A stretch of DNA of 21,112 nt, from assembly GCA_900618425.1 (NCBI GenBank), contig UZAN01043528.1, positions 19,844 to 40,955 on the forward strand, in the 5' to 3' direction. Within the stretch, counting starts at the first letter, position 1. Every line of letters starts with the position of its first letter. Positions 1 through 12,300 of the stretch are shown here, piece by piece. Source of the DNA: Echinostoma caproni. Its lineage: Eukaryota > Platyhelminthes > Trematoda > Plagiorchiida > Echinostomatidae. Below the pieces are notes generated by a model. That model saw only the letters and a program-made list of their open reading frames with translations, was not told the origin of the DNA and made no database searches. The position numbers and the translations under genes were made by a program.

Positions 1-200
1 CAATTTTTGATGGCATTTTTCTACACGTGTTTTTTATGTTATTCATGGAAAGTGGATGCATCTAACCATCCGTGTATTTCGATATTCGGATCGGTACATG
101 AAGTAACCCAGTAACTGGTTGTACTCTTGAGTCACTTCCTACGTTTCATTTGTACCGACATCCTCATCGGCCACCACTTCTTTCCGGTTTCCTCCATTAG
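1..200 (+). other. Intron end upstream of first dynein exon
   Basis: No coding signal is seen here. The stretch ends in a pyrimidine-rich acceptor (positions about 178-200) immediately before the first dynein exon. Confidence 0.6.
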
Positions 201-320
201 TGTGCAAACGAATTCTATCATATGTTTGGTCCCGAATTGAAAAATATTACCGGAGATAGCAAGACCTTGAGTGAAGTACTACGCCTGGTTGATCAACTAT
301 TCACCTCGATCAAAAGTCAG
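201..320 (+). CDS. Dynein heavy chain exon (first in window)
   Basis: The frame reads 40 codons beginning CANEFYHMFGPELKNITGD and ending LVDQLFTSIKSQ. The family commonly has a similar ELK.ITGD...EVL..V..L segment in its tail. The acceptor is a pyrimidine-rich stretch ending in tccattag, and the donor is cag|gtgagc. The exon is 120 nt, phase 0 on both sides. The first residue is not a start; the coding sequence continues upstream of the window. Confidence 0.75.
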
Positions 321-3300
321 GTGAGCGTGATCCCGATGTGTATGTGAGTTTCTTATTGAATCAGCTCACTGAATGAGTTACTAGTGTAAAACAGATCTCG
401 TTAAAGTTATGGAATTGTGAGTTGTCAATGGGGGTTCAGTTGAAAGATGTTTCGAATGAGCTTATATCGTGTATTCATCAGTTGTGCATCGATGTGTTGT
501 CAGTTCACTTCAAGGAATCGCTTTGTGTATACCGAGGGGTGAATGTTCAGCAATAACACTATGTACCACTATGTTTCAAGCAACGGGAAAAATCGTGTAG
601 TTGGTTGTAAATAAATAAAAAACTACAAAACAGTGGAGAAACAATGACACGCTATGATACTAATGATCAGTTTTAATTAGCATCTTACACAAATCACCGG
701 CAACGAGTTCACAATTTATTAGAAACTAAGCTAAATATAGAACAGTAGGCCACGTGTAAACCTTAGTATGAGCCTTTATGTTTATAACTAAAACGAGTGG
801 ATGAATCAGAATGGGACTGACTAAGACAAAAATATAGAGGATGAGAGTAATCAAATAAAATTGTGCAGGAGAATTTTCTGTAGTAAGATGTCAGATATTC
901 CCGGAGAATGACTATATACTGATTGAATCTTGGGGAATCGGGAAGTGAGTCTATGGTCCTGCATGAATACACCAGGAAGATTGCAGATAGTTGAGGCGAA
1001 ACGCAAGCAAAAACCCTAAATCTTTTGAGATAAAACATGGATCAAAAGTGATCTAAGAAGCAAAAAACACAAAACGTAAGCGTCCTGATCCTCAGGAATA
1101 CGTGAATGACGTGGTCAGACCGGGTGATGATAACATTAGGATACCTAACAGATATTTGTTTGTCCACCTGGTCATTTAAGGTGAATAAAGGGGGCTTAGC
1201 AGTTCTTTTAGGGTTACTTACGATTGAAAAAAGTGGTCAAATTTATTAAACATCGAGAAGGGTGACGGTAAACAAATAAAGTCACGAGATGTAACGAAGT
1301 CGCTGTTTAAAACACAATCACTCTTGCTTACTACTGCAGGTAAGAAACTAGCCATTCTCTTGGATTATTTGATCCCATCTGCGGTGCATTTGGCGCCACT
1401 TAAGGCTGATTTGTCCTTTCTGGTGATCATATCATGTGAAAATTATGCACCGGTCCAAACACCTAAACGGGAAACTTGGGTAAGGAAACTTAGTATGGTG
1501 GTGTGCAACAATTGTCCAATGGGTCCAGGATTGCTACCTAAAGATTATTTACCAGCGATATGCATGGGTGTCATCAAGCCAATAGATAGTTGGCACATTT
1601 ATTCTCTTTGTACTGCACACAGCGGGTAAGTATCGACTCACTATTATAGCTCGTAATTCTGAAATCTTAGAAATAACTGTCCCCTTCCACAAAGAGGTGA
1701 GGTTTGGGAAAGAGGTGGGAAAGAGATAGGGTGAGAAGTACCAGATGCTTCCACAAGTACGAGGGGCAACGTCAGTTCACCTAAGATTATGTGCGTATAA
1801 TGAAGGCCTGTTTGTCCTACCATCAATTAATGAGGGGAGCAGAAATCCGTGTTTTGTGCTCGATAATGTCCATTTTCGTGTTGATGGTCAGTGGATGTAT
1901 TTAGGGGTAAGCGTAGCACATATTCTCAAGAAATATGGTGTGAGAGCTGGTAAATTCTATCAGCAATGGGTAAACGCCTCAGTTCAAACACAATTTATCT
2001 TATAAAAAAGCGAAATGAACATTTTGGAATAATTAATCGCAGATACTCCAAACAGTGGATTAATTGGACCGTTTCATCTATTTGCGTTTTTAGGTTCCGA
2101 ATACATCTTAAGAAATTTTAATGTGATTCACCGGGACGACCTTTGTGTCGGAACAACTCTCTTATATGGCAATCGGTTATGTTGTGAAGGAATGGGTTGA
2201 GTAATCGCCAACAGAAAGCAAGCAGTTATCTTACCGCTTTATCACCACTCTGGTCTATTTAGTCCACCACTCATGGGCCATTGATTATTTTGCCTTTCAC
2301 TATCAAAACAACAGCTATTAGCAGCGAATAACGGGTGTTACATCAGTATCAGGATATCACGTGCGTCCCCAGGTGTGTAAAACACTTATACTAGTATTCA
2401 GATGTACATAGCACAACTGGACTGATGTTTATGCCAGCGTGGCTTCCATCAAGCAAATATACCACACACGTGTGCAAATTTTGGATGGAAGACTGTTCCA
2501 GTTCTCATTCCGGTAGACGAAAACGAACGAGGTCAAAGCATTCGCGAGCTAATCGTCAGACCGTAATCTTTGTCTCAGGTACCATTTATCATGTAATCAA
2601 TAACCAAATAAAGTGTGTTTGCTTAGAATGTTACCCTTATAACCAGTCCATTCGATTTTGACAGGCTTATAGACTATGTTTAGTCTCGCAGTGTTCTGGG
2701 TTCGTGAATAGTTTCCCGGCAGGGCACAAAAGTATGCACTGCCGGCGAGTCCGGACAAGGTCAAAACAACTAGCCAGTGTTCTTTGTTGGCCATCGCGTA
2801 AAAATTTACCTGAATATCATCAACACAGAAGGCCGATTAGATCGAAAGATTTTGCGATTGACAATGTCTTAATGAGTTCTCTGTGACAGACTTGGACAGC
2901 ACTGAGGAATCTACACCACTTATTCATCTTTTTCCAAAGGATCTACCATGCCCATTTTTACCAAAGAATGAGAAAAGTTGGCTGAAGGTCAAAAACGAGT
3001 TTGAAGATCACGCTTCTATGATCGATGCCAAGGCCAAGAATTTCATCAATGACTATTTTGCACATATTCGCGGACCCACGTCAGCTTTTGACCTATTGGA
3101 AAAGTTCAAATCGGTTAAGGCTCGGGCAGCAATTACGTGCTTGTTGAAAGATAAATATCGGGACGTGTTGCGCAGTTTCGGAAACGAGGTGAGTTTGACA
3201 CATTACGTTTGTGTGCACGTGTGTGACAGAGACAAAGAAAAGGATTTATCGAGTGTGTACTGTTTGATCATGCTTCCGGTAGATCGATGAATTAGGTAGA

Positions 3301-6300
3301 ATAAATTTGTCTGGTGATGGGCCAGTTGTTGCTCAGGTGACTCGAATCAATCGGAAAATTTAAGTGAAATTAGAGCCACTGGCTCCATTCCAACCCGAAG
3401 AGTCCTAATTTAATTTACACTTGATCTAAATTGAATAAACTGAATCAAAAACATTACTAATAACACTGTGATTGCTGTGATCATTATAAAAGCTTTCTGG
3501 CTGACTTGAGTTAGCACATTATCCAAGCAAATCCTAGGTAACCGTAAAATTTACAAATTTCAGTATTATCGATTTTTTTTTAATGAAACCACCGACTCAG
3601 TGTTGATCGTTTTCACGATTACAATGTTTGACTGAGGTGCTAAACAATGATTCCTCGAACGTAGAATAAAATCCGATCGATAAAATGCCATATCTCGCTA
3701 ACCTTGTCTATTTTGATTTTTCCCGTTTTATTCGATTCCATCGCAACAGTTATTGAAAGTGGAAGTAAAATTCAAAGAACTGAAAGACACCCCGAATGTG
3801 GCTCACTATTTACCATCCACGGCCGGTTCCATTTCTTGGGCCAGGCTGATTTTATCCACAGTCAAAGTGAGTATATTACGCTTTATCAACTCACAACCGG
3901 ACATTTTGGATGAGGACGAAGGAAAAGCGGTATGTGATTTGTGCTTTTTGTGTTGGTTAAATTTTTTTATCAAATGACAATTATGCTTGGCATCAAACGA
4001 GTGAATCCCATAACCAAAAAGACTGCTGAACTGCCAATGGTATCATTATCGTCTTAAACATCATTTATTTTTTTTTCTTGGCTGGAAAGTATAAACGTTA
4101 GTAAGGGAACAAACAATACAGTAATTAAAGTTGTTCTGTAACTCCTAGGTTTACGGACAAACAAGATTCGTGCGTTTGTGACCAGGTCTCGCGAGCAAAG
4201 AAAAACGGTGGAGGGACAAAATCTGCAGACTCTACAGAGCGAAATCCCCATATATGTATAAAGATAGAAAGGGGACAAGGATGAGACCACATGGTGGTGG
4301 GCAAGTGTTTAAATAGTGGATTTTAGGGGCGGATGAGTGCCAATGCGGATGGCTTTACCCGGAATACGGTCCAAGTGTGTCCGAGAGAAAGAGGGTGGCC
4401 GTTCCAGATGTGATTACAGTGTACCCCGATTCACGAGGTAAATAAATAAGCAATCCTCTTTGGTCAACACGGTGCAAGTTCAAAAAAAGATCAAGATGGA
4501 TAAGAGGAAAAGGTAGATAGTAAGTGAAACTGTGGAAGATGTGAAACGAAGTGAAAAAGATTCGACAGTAGATTATGGACACAAGATTTGCACTTAATGG
4601 GATTTCATAACATCTAAAACAATTCCGTTTTGTTACCTTGAGAATTGATTGCTTTCACGGCTGAAATAAATGAATAGTACTCAGACAGTCAATTGCGAGT
4701 GGGAATGATGGTGGAGGAAGTGCAAGAAGTTCCGTAAGAAAGATAACGATGGGGAGTTGCGTAATCGGCAAGAGCGTGCATAAGATCAGAAGTATGAAAC
4801 AAAAAGCAGTCAATAAAGAAACAGTAAAAAGTGACACAAAGTATGGAACCTTGTAGGATGCCGAAGCTCACTGGGTTTGTCCTCCAAATGAGTTCATCAA
4901 CATGAATAGAGACTGAACAGTCAAAAAGAAAGCTTAGTACCCAAGTGACGATATATGGAAAGTTTTACCACAGAGATACTGCAGGAGACCAGATGCTACT
5001 CTCCAGAATTAGTGGAGGAGCAAATAATTAACTTGCACACTAATGGATTTTCAATGAACCTGAACAACAGGAGCTCTATTGGAGATCACAGCGTCTTAGG
5101 ACATATAGATGTTTTGAAATCACTAGTTTCAGGAACTTAGGGAGGGCTGAGTTGTGGGTGATGAGATGGTAAATGTTCAGATCATAGAGACCATTTTCGT
5201 TTCAAGAAGAAAGGGATATGAACAGTTTTCTCAACGGCACAGAACCTAGTCATTGCATTTCTGCGCATGAAAACTACCGGACACGTATATATGATGCAGG
5301 ACAAGCTACTCAAAAAACATGCAGTGTAATGCATGAAGGAACTGCTTTTTCAAAGAAAGGTTTTAACTGAGGTAGGAATCGAGTCAACTCAAGCCTAAAG
5401 ATACGAAATAGATTATGTTTAAATCCTGGCTTAATAGTTTATCATCTCTCTCTCTGCTTGCTACCGTAACACGAATATAACTACGATACTAATATTCTGT
5501 TTTTTGTCACTTGTGTATATAATATTCCACTGCATTCTCCCGCTGAGTGCAATCGAGATGCAATAGATTACATTCGAAGAAATTTTAAATTTTGATGTAA
5601 ACTACGTATTCTGACAAAATCGGTGTGATTTGGAACAGTAGAATGATTTCTTCTGCTTCGGTCAATTGTGCATAAGTGTATTGGGTATTGAGTAGCAAAA
5701 AAACATTCATTCATTTTGGTAAGCGTTTTGCACCTTCATTTGACCACCACAGGACTGTATACTCGTCGGCGCTTGGAATTCGGCCAATTATTATTTGTCT
5801 GTGGTTCACTGATGTTCTATCTGTGTAACGCTTATTGATAGGATTCCCATTGGTAATAGTCGAGCGGGGGGAAGTAAAATGGAATTGTCCCAGAAATCAT
5901 TCGTTTGAATCCAAGGAGAAGTATCTTTATTATTCACTTATTTATCTCCTTTAATTATCCGCATCTACCGTTCTGAAAATGAGTTGAACAATTATTGATT
6001 GAATAAGGAATTCAAGTGTGAATACCTCATCGTTTTAAATCGTTCTCTCTCTCATTCATGACCACATAGAGGTTAGTTCCACTCTGACCATTTTGAGATA
6101 TGATGGGATAGTTGCCCGCAATTTGAACAACTTGTAATCCTTCAATTTGATGCGAGGATGTCTGATCACCGGTTAGTTGTGCTTGTGATGCTAAAAGAAA
6201 AAGTTTGTTTTCTTCACGTTGTTAATGTATCACAATTTTAAATCATTATTTTGTTTAAAAGGGAAACAACAGATGAACAATCAAATGAGAATATTTTTGT

Positions 6301-9300
6301 TATTTGTATCAGATTTTTACGCTTAGCCTGTGTTAATCGTGTGAGTAGGATGGGGGGGGGGTAAACGAATTCCAACTGAATTCGCGGTGGCTAGGGTGCA
6401 GTTTTTAATCCGCTTAGATCGGCTACCCCAAACACGGTAGAGAGGACGAAATGCTTCAGTCACCCTGATAGTGATGAGGTTTTCAGGTGTCAAACAATGG
6501 CACTTGTTATCGTTTTAGTTTCAACGGTGTTCAAAGGTGTCACCGAACTCTCGTAGATGGGTACCTGCTCCTGCGACCGATTTTTTTGTTACGTATTGTC
6601 CAGCTGTGTGACGATGGCTCTCTTGTTATGCATAGTCGAAGTGCACTGACCATTACAAAAACACAAGACCATCAGCTCTTACTTGGTGGGTAAACGTAAC
6701 GTCCTTTGTTGCAGTTGGTTCATACGACCGATCGATGAATGCATCTGACTTATTTGGTGTTTGTCTCACCCGCATAGGAGAATGAGTTATGGATTTTAAG
6801 CTTCTCAAGCATTCACAGATAAATACCACTGTGAACTACTGACTCCAATATCAGACAACGCAAAACCATCCAAACGATCCTTGATCGACCCACTGAAGTT
6901 CTTGCACTGCGCAACGATGCTTTGTTGCATCTCCGCAAGCCATTCACACCAGGTCTTGACCGTAGACCGCGTAGCTGATGTATAGCAGGTTCTACTCCGA
7001 ACCCGAAGGTTCGCTATTCGAGTCCTGAGAGGGACAGAAAAAGTACGCACTGCTAACGAGCCCCGAAATGAACGAAACAGCTGTTTAGTGCTCTCCGTCG
7101 ATCATCACAGAGATTTCGTTGTAATTAAAGTATTATTTATACTATTATTATTGACCTGTTATAATCGTTCAATCTTCCATCCATATCAGGCACATGCTCT
7201 AAGACCATCGTTTACGCTAACGCATAAACAAGCTTCTATGTCACGTAACTAGCAATACCGTTCACTGACTCAAATGATTTTTATTCCGTCGATCGGTCAG
7301 CGACCCTTACCAGATGATGATCAATACTACTAACATTCTCTCACATCACAGCTATCTTGAATGACCTCCTAGGACGGCAAAAATGGCGGACTGACCGTGC
7401 AGTAAAACTGGCGAATTATTAGACCGTCACTTCCAACCCTCGTGTAGTCTGCACCAATGCGAATATTGACGTAACCTTTTCCTTTGAAGTCAATATGAGT
7501 TCATTCCATTCATGCTTAGTTATCGATTCATAAAAGGGTCTGTATCATTTAGTCGATCTTCTTTTTGCTATGTCAGTCTACCTCTGAAACTTCGTTCACT
7601 CCCCCGTATACATAATGGCAACTTTACAGGTCAAAGCGAGATATGTCAGTTTGGCTGATGAGTTGCGTAAATACGAGATTAGCCGACATCACGCTTGGGA
7701 AACGGAAGTGAATGCAATTGTGAGCCTTCGACTCAGTCAACCGGTACTCTTTAAACACACGAATCCAGTTGCTTACGATCAGGTCAGTCAACCCAGATTT
7801 TGCATTTTAGTTTATTGTTTGCACATTCATATACCGTAATTTTCAGCCAAAAAGATATCAGTTCATCCAGTCAATCGAAGATCCGTGTCAACCCAAAATT
7901 TAGCAGTCGGTCTCACAACCGGCAAGATTATAACATGGATGATGTTTTTTAATATTGTCTTCATACTTCTCATGAACTTCAAGACGTTACTACATTAGTG
8001 TAAGTCCCGCAGTCCAATGGTTGTTTACGAAAATTAATTATAATGCCGAAGAGGGGAACTTTCGAGCCAGCCAACTGAAAGTATACCTTACCACACCGAT
8101 AATAGTAATAATACCCGTGGTATTTATGCACTCATCTATCTGAATGAATAGTCTTGATAACCAGTGGAATCGTAGTGAGGCCAAATTTAATCGATTTTAG
8201 TAGTTTGTTTGCCGCGAAATTGCGTCGAACCTGAACTGCGACTGGAAGTATTTCATGAAGCACAGCTTGTACCATCATTAGCAGTATTTACACACCTTGA
8301 AGAGACATAGTTCCTTTCCTTTTGAATAGTATAGGCCATCATAGTTATAATAACGTGTTTGAATAACGGTAATTTATATAGTTTTAACAATCCAATCAAC
8401 TGCGTTTAGTAATAGTTAGTGGCTTCTTCCACTTTGAATTATGAAGGGGTTATACGGCCTCGGTGATACACGAACCCATGCACAGAAGACACTACACCTT
8501 GAAGAGGAAAACCAGTATAGTGACGGTGCACGATTTATGTCCTGGACGATTTCGCTGCACCCCACTCCACTTTGTACAGCGCACATTCTACCAACTGAGC
8601 TACGAGATCATACCAGCATCCCTGGTTCTTTCACCTTCGGTTTACTTATCCCAAATATAGAGACTTACAGAATCCACCAATCAACAGGTAGACTCCCTAC
8701 CTTAGTAGATATACCTTAGGTTCCATCAGTATCCACTGAATGAACTGTGAGGCCCAAGTATTTGTATTTTTATTTATATTTCTCTCGTGTCGGTTAGGAG
8801 CGTAGCGGTTGTTACACAGTGACAACAACTACGAGAACTGCCTCACTTATCCTTGTCGGCAGTTTGGTTACATTTACTTTCCTTGCGAGAACTGGAGTGA
8901 TTGTCCCAAAACCCAAAACCCCACAGACCATGAATAATGGATAATGCACTATATGTCTACAATCACCCTCATTACCCAACCCAAATAAGAGGAACCAAAT
9001 CTCTATTTAAATCCAGTGTCACATAGCCGACAAAATCGTTTGATGATAAGTCTTCCTGTGTTGACTAAATTCCGGTTGCGATGCTCGCATACAATGATAA
9101 TCGAGGCTATCAAAGTAGATTCACTTAGATAGCTCCCATAACGATTGCAGATTGAGAGAACCCAGCGGTCATCCTATTCATTCATTCGTGAATGGACTGA
9201 ATTAGATTGTATTTACCTGCACTACTGAGGTTGATGCAGAATATGCTGGGCCATTATCGGCTTGATTGTCACACAATCGTGTGCAACACGTTTTTGATCT

Positions 9301-12300
9301 GCCGATTGATTGAACAAATATCGAGAGTTTCTTTTTCAAACGCATTATATGTCGAAACGCAAAATATTTATCTCTCTGAATACAGTTCACTGTCCGCAGT
9401 AGTTATTTTCTTATATTTTTGCTCTCCTAATAAAGAATTTCTTCTTGTTCACTTTTAGGCACATGTCACCCCATTTGACTTTCCCAGATCGTTACAAGTT
9501 TTTCTTTTTTACTTTTTGTTTTAATCTACTTATGAGTAGTTTTGTGATGTATGTGACATTTTGCGTACCTCAGTTTGTTTTTTTGGATCGCAGTCCTTGC
9601 CACTTGCTGCTTATGACGTCGATCTAGCAATTTTTCAAGTCATTTGAAAGCAGGTATTACAGCAAGCAATAGTAAAGATAGATGGGCACCAAGGGTTATT
9701 TATGGAAGTTCAATGATGTACGGGTTTTGTTTCTCTGTCAAATCACTTCATCGATGAACACAGGTTTCCTCTAATCCTGCATAACTCTTGTATTTATGGC
9801 CTCCATCGAATGTGGTTCCTCGTAATCCGTTTGATTTCCATGTGGTCAGCATCATAGCATAACAACGTGGTTAATGCAAGCATTCGTGATAAGTGAACTG
9901 ATCGCTTCTTGGACTAGGAGATGAACTATTTTTCGGTATTTCAGATATGAAAATTTAGAGTTAATCGAAAACACCATTCTCCTCTCTTTAATAACAAATT
10001 CCCATATCAAAATAATAACATTTTTCTTTATTATTAGCACTGCACCACATGCATTGTCACCGAATTTGTGTTCAGAAAGGCAAAATCAACCACTTTAAGC
10101 ATATTATTCCATTAATTTCAGGGTTATTCCAAACAAAAGAAACTGTCGTTCTTGTTCTTTTGTTATTGAATATTGTGTGCTGTACTCGATCTCACGTGTC
10201 TATCCAACTTTCCCTCTTTCCATTATTATTGTCATAGCGTATCACCAAATATATATTTCTATAAAGTATAAAGAGCTAATGGGGTTAAATGTGAATTTAG
10301 TGCCTTTTACTAAGAACAGTACTTGGGCTCACTCTTAATCCTAGTTCATTTATCAGAAGTTTTATAATACGCTAAAAATAGTGAGTTGGTGAGACGGAGC
10401 GCTCTGTAAACCGCTGCTTACCCTTAATGGTTAAGATAGTAGATAAACCTACTTGTATAAACTTTGAGATTCAAAAGTTTGTAAAATCATTTTTACGTGG
10501 GTCACTCTGGATTCGATTTCTGCATTAAAACTTTACTGGAATCCTTGGGTGTAACACCAGTTTCTGCAGTGAGATGGGTTGCAGAAAAACCGAGACACGG
10601 TTGATTCGTATTCGTGAGTGACAAAATGGTCAGCTATATTTACGATTGCATACCAGTTTAAACGGGAGCAATGAAACGAAGACTTCAAATGTAATTAAAA
10701 TAATTTGTCTCAATCCCGTGATATTTCTATTTATCCCATCAAATGACTAAATAAAAATGATTGTATGGATTTTATCTCATAAAGTGAGAGATCTTCAAAT
10801 AACTCACCTCTTTAGCCTTTCTCCCTGTCTTTTCCCTTGCACAGAAAGCTCAAGCTATCAGTCCCCCACCCACTTGGTGGGCCGGTGCAAAAGGAGATAC
10901 AGGAACTGTATTGAATCCACCCACACCGCCACAAGCACAACTAATTCGTCAGTTCTTCAATGATCCAGCAAACACCACCGGTACATTAACACGCACGTAT
11001 TCGTCCAATCTGCAACGGAATCATGGTTCTGCCGTTTCATGGACCAGTCAAGGGGAACGCACCTCTTTGGGCACAAGCCCCACGATGCAAGAAGGTTAGT
11101 GCTTAATTTTATCTGTGCTACCAATCTCTACGTCCTACATACAAATCATTGTTTTCTTTTGTATATTTAACATATTGAATCGTATGCGACTCGGTCTCAT
11201 GACAAGTTTGTCCACCGGCGTAGTATTTGCATTTGAACCTCCACTCAATCATCGATATAGGATGACTTCCTATTTTTTAACATCAGCGGTTTATCTTGAC
11301 GCTGGGTTTCTTCGTTCATTTTAACTTTTGAAGGCGCCAGCCAGTTCAGTGTTCTTTCCGTTTTACAATGTTTAACATGAATCTGTAGTATTTTTTCGCC
11401 AAAAGTCCCTAAATCTGTGTGAGTTCGAGCTAACCTTTCGTTGAAACGAACACAATCCCGTTTAGTGTGCCCGTCTGGAACCATTCACCTAGAGGATGCA
11501 TAAAATGGTACCGAACGGGAGCTGTTGCGTATCTGTCTGTAACCTATCATCTCATTAATTGTTTCTTACGTGCTGTTTCAAAAAGGGAGGTAACCCCATG
11601 GAAAATTGGGGCAGAATGTATAAGTTGTAAGCCAGGCAGTGATTCGCATGATCTTTTAACCAAACGCTTTGACAACTGCCGCGGCGAACCGAGAAATATT
11701 GATGTCCTTACTTCACACCAGATTGCTCATGCAGACTGGATTCAACTGTGGGCTCTCTGAATATTAGTCACAGTGTTCATTAAGTTCTCGAAGAAATCAG
11801 CGGTCTCCGTTGTTTTGTTATGGATCGCCGTATGGTTGGTTGAAAGCTGTGGTCTTGTTCTTGTCCCGAACAATTTGTCAGACTGTTATCATAACTGAGA
11901 AACCGATCGTCTTTCCACGGTCCACCAGACTGGTTGACTGTTTATCATATCACTCCTTTTGCTGTGACAGTATATGAACAGTGTAAATTATACATATTTA
12001 TTTATCCTCTACTGTCCTTTTTCAAGACTATCCGTTGTAATTCCAGTCAAATCAAGCTTTATGCGCCTTAATCGCGAAGTCTCACTGTTTTACCACCTCT
12101 CTTTACATGCTCTTTCCGCTTCGAAATGCCGTAGACCTCAGTCGTGCACCTAGTCGAACTCGCTGACGGACGTCTATTCGGTGGGTCGGTGAAGCCTTGC
12201 GATTTACGCGAGACAGCGAAGTTAGGCCCAACTCGATGAGCACTAATGGTAACGCACTGTTTCGTGCGCTCTACGGCTAAAGTATACCTGGTCGTATTTG

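Larger units (their letters stand above)
3930..7629 (+). other. Dynein intron 3 (3.7 kb, largest)
   Basis: Donor gtatgt, acceptor actttacag. It contains the minus-strand reverse transcriptase relic (about 4.69-5.0 kb), a segment related to the transposon at 17.6-18.4 kb (about 6.51-6.79 kb), and hammerhead SINE copy B (about 7.0-7.1 kb). A ten-G run lies at 6352-6361. I see nothing identifiable in 5.0-6.4 kb or 7.1-7.6 kb. Confidence 0.55.

Noticed and set aside
1324..2005. Two neighbouring + frames in intron 1 as possible gene or exons
   Set aside because: No family match, no splice continuity in phase with the dynein exons, and dynein tail sequence is already continuous across this intron.
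8580..8610. A genuine tRNA gene on the minus strand
   Set aside because: The A box is perfect, but D-stem and anticodon-stem pairing fail and no B box lies at tRNA distance.
11467..11760. 97-codon + frame
   Set aside because: No recognisable content and no splice support; chance frame.
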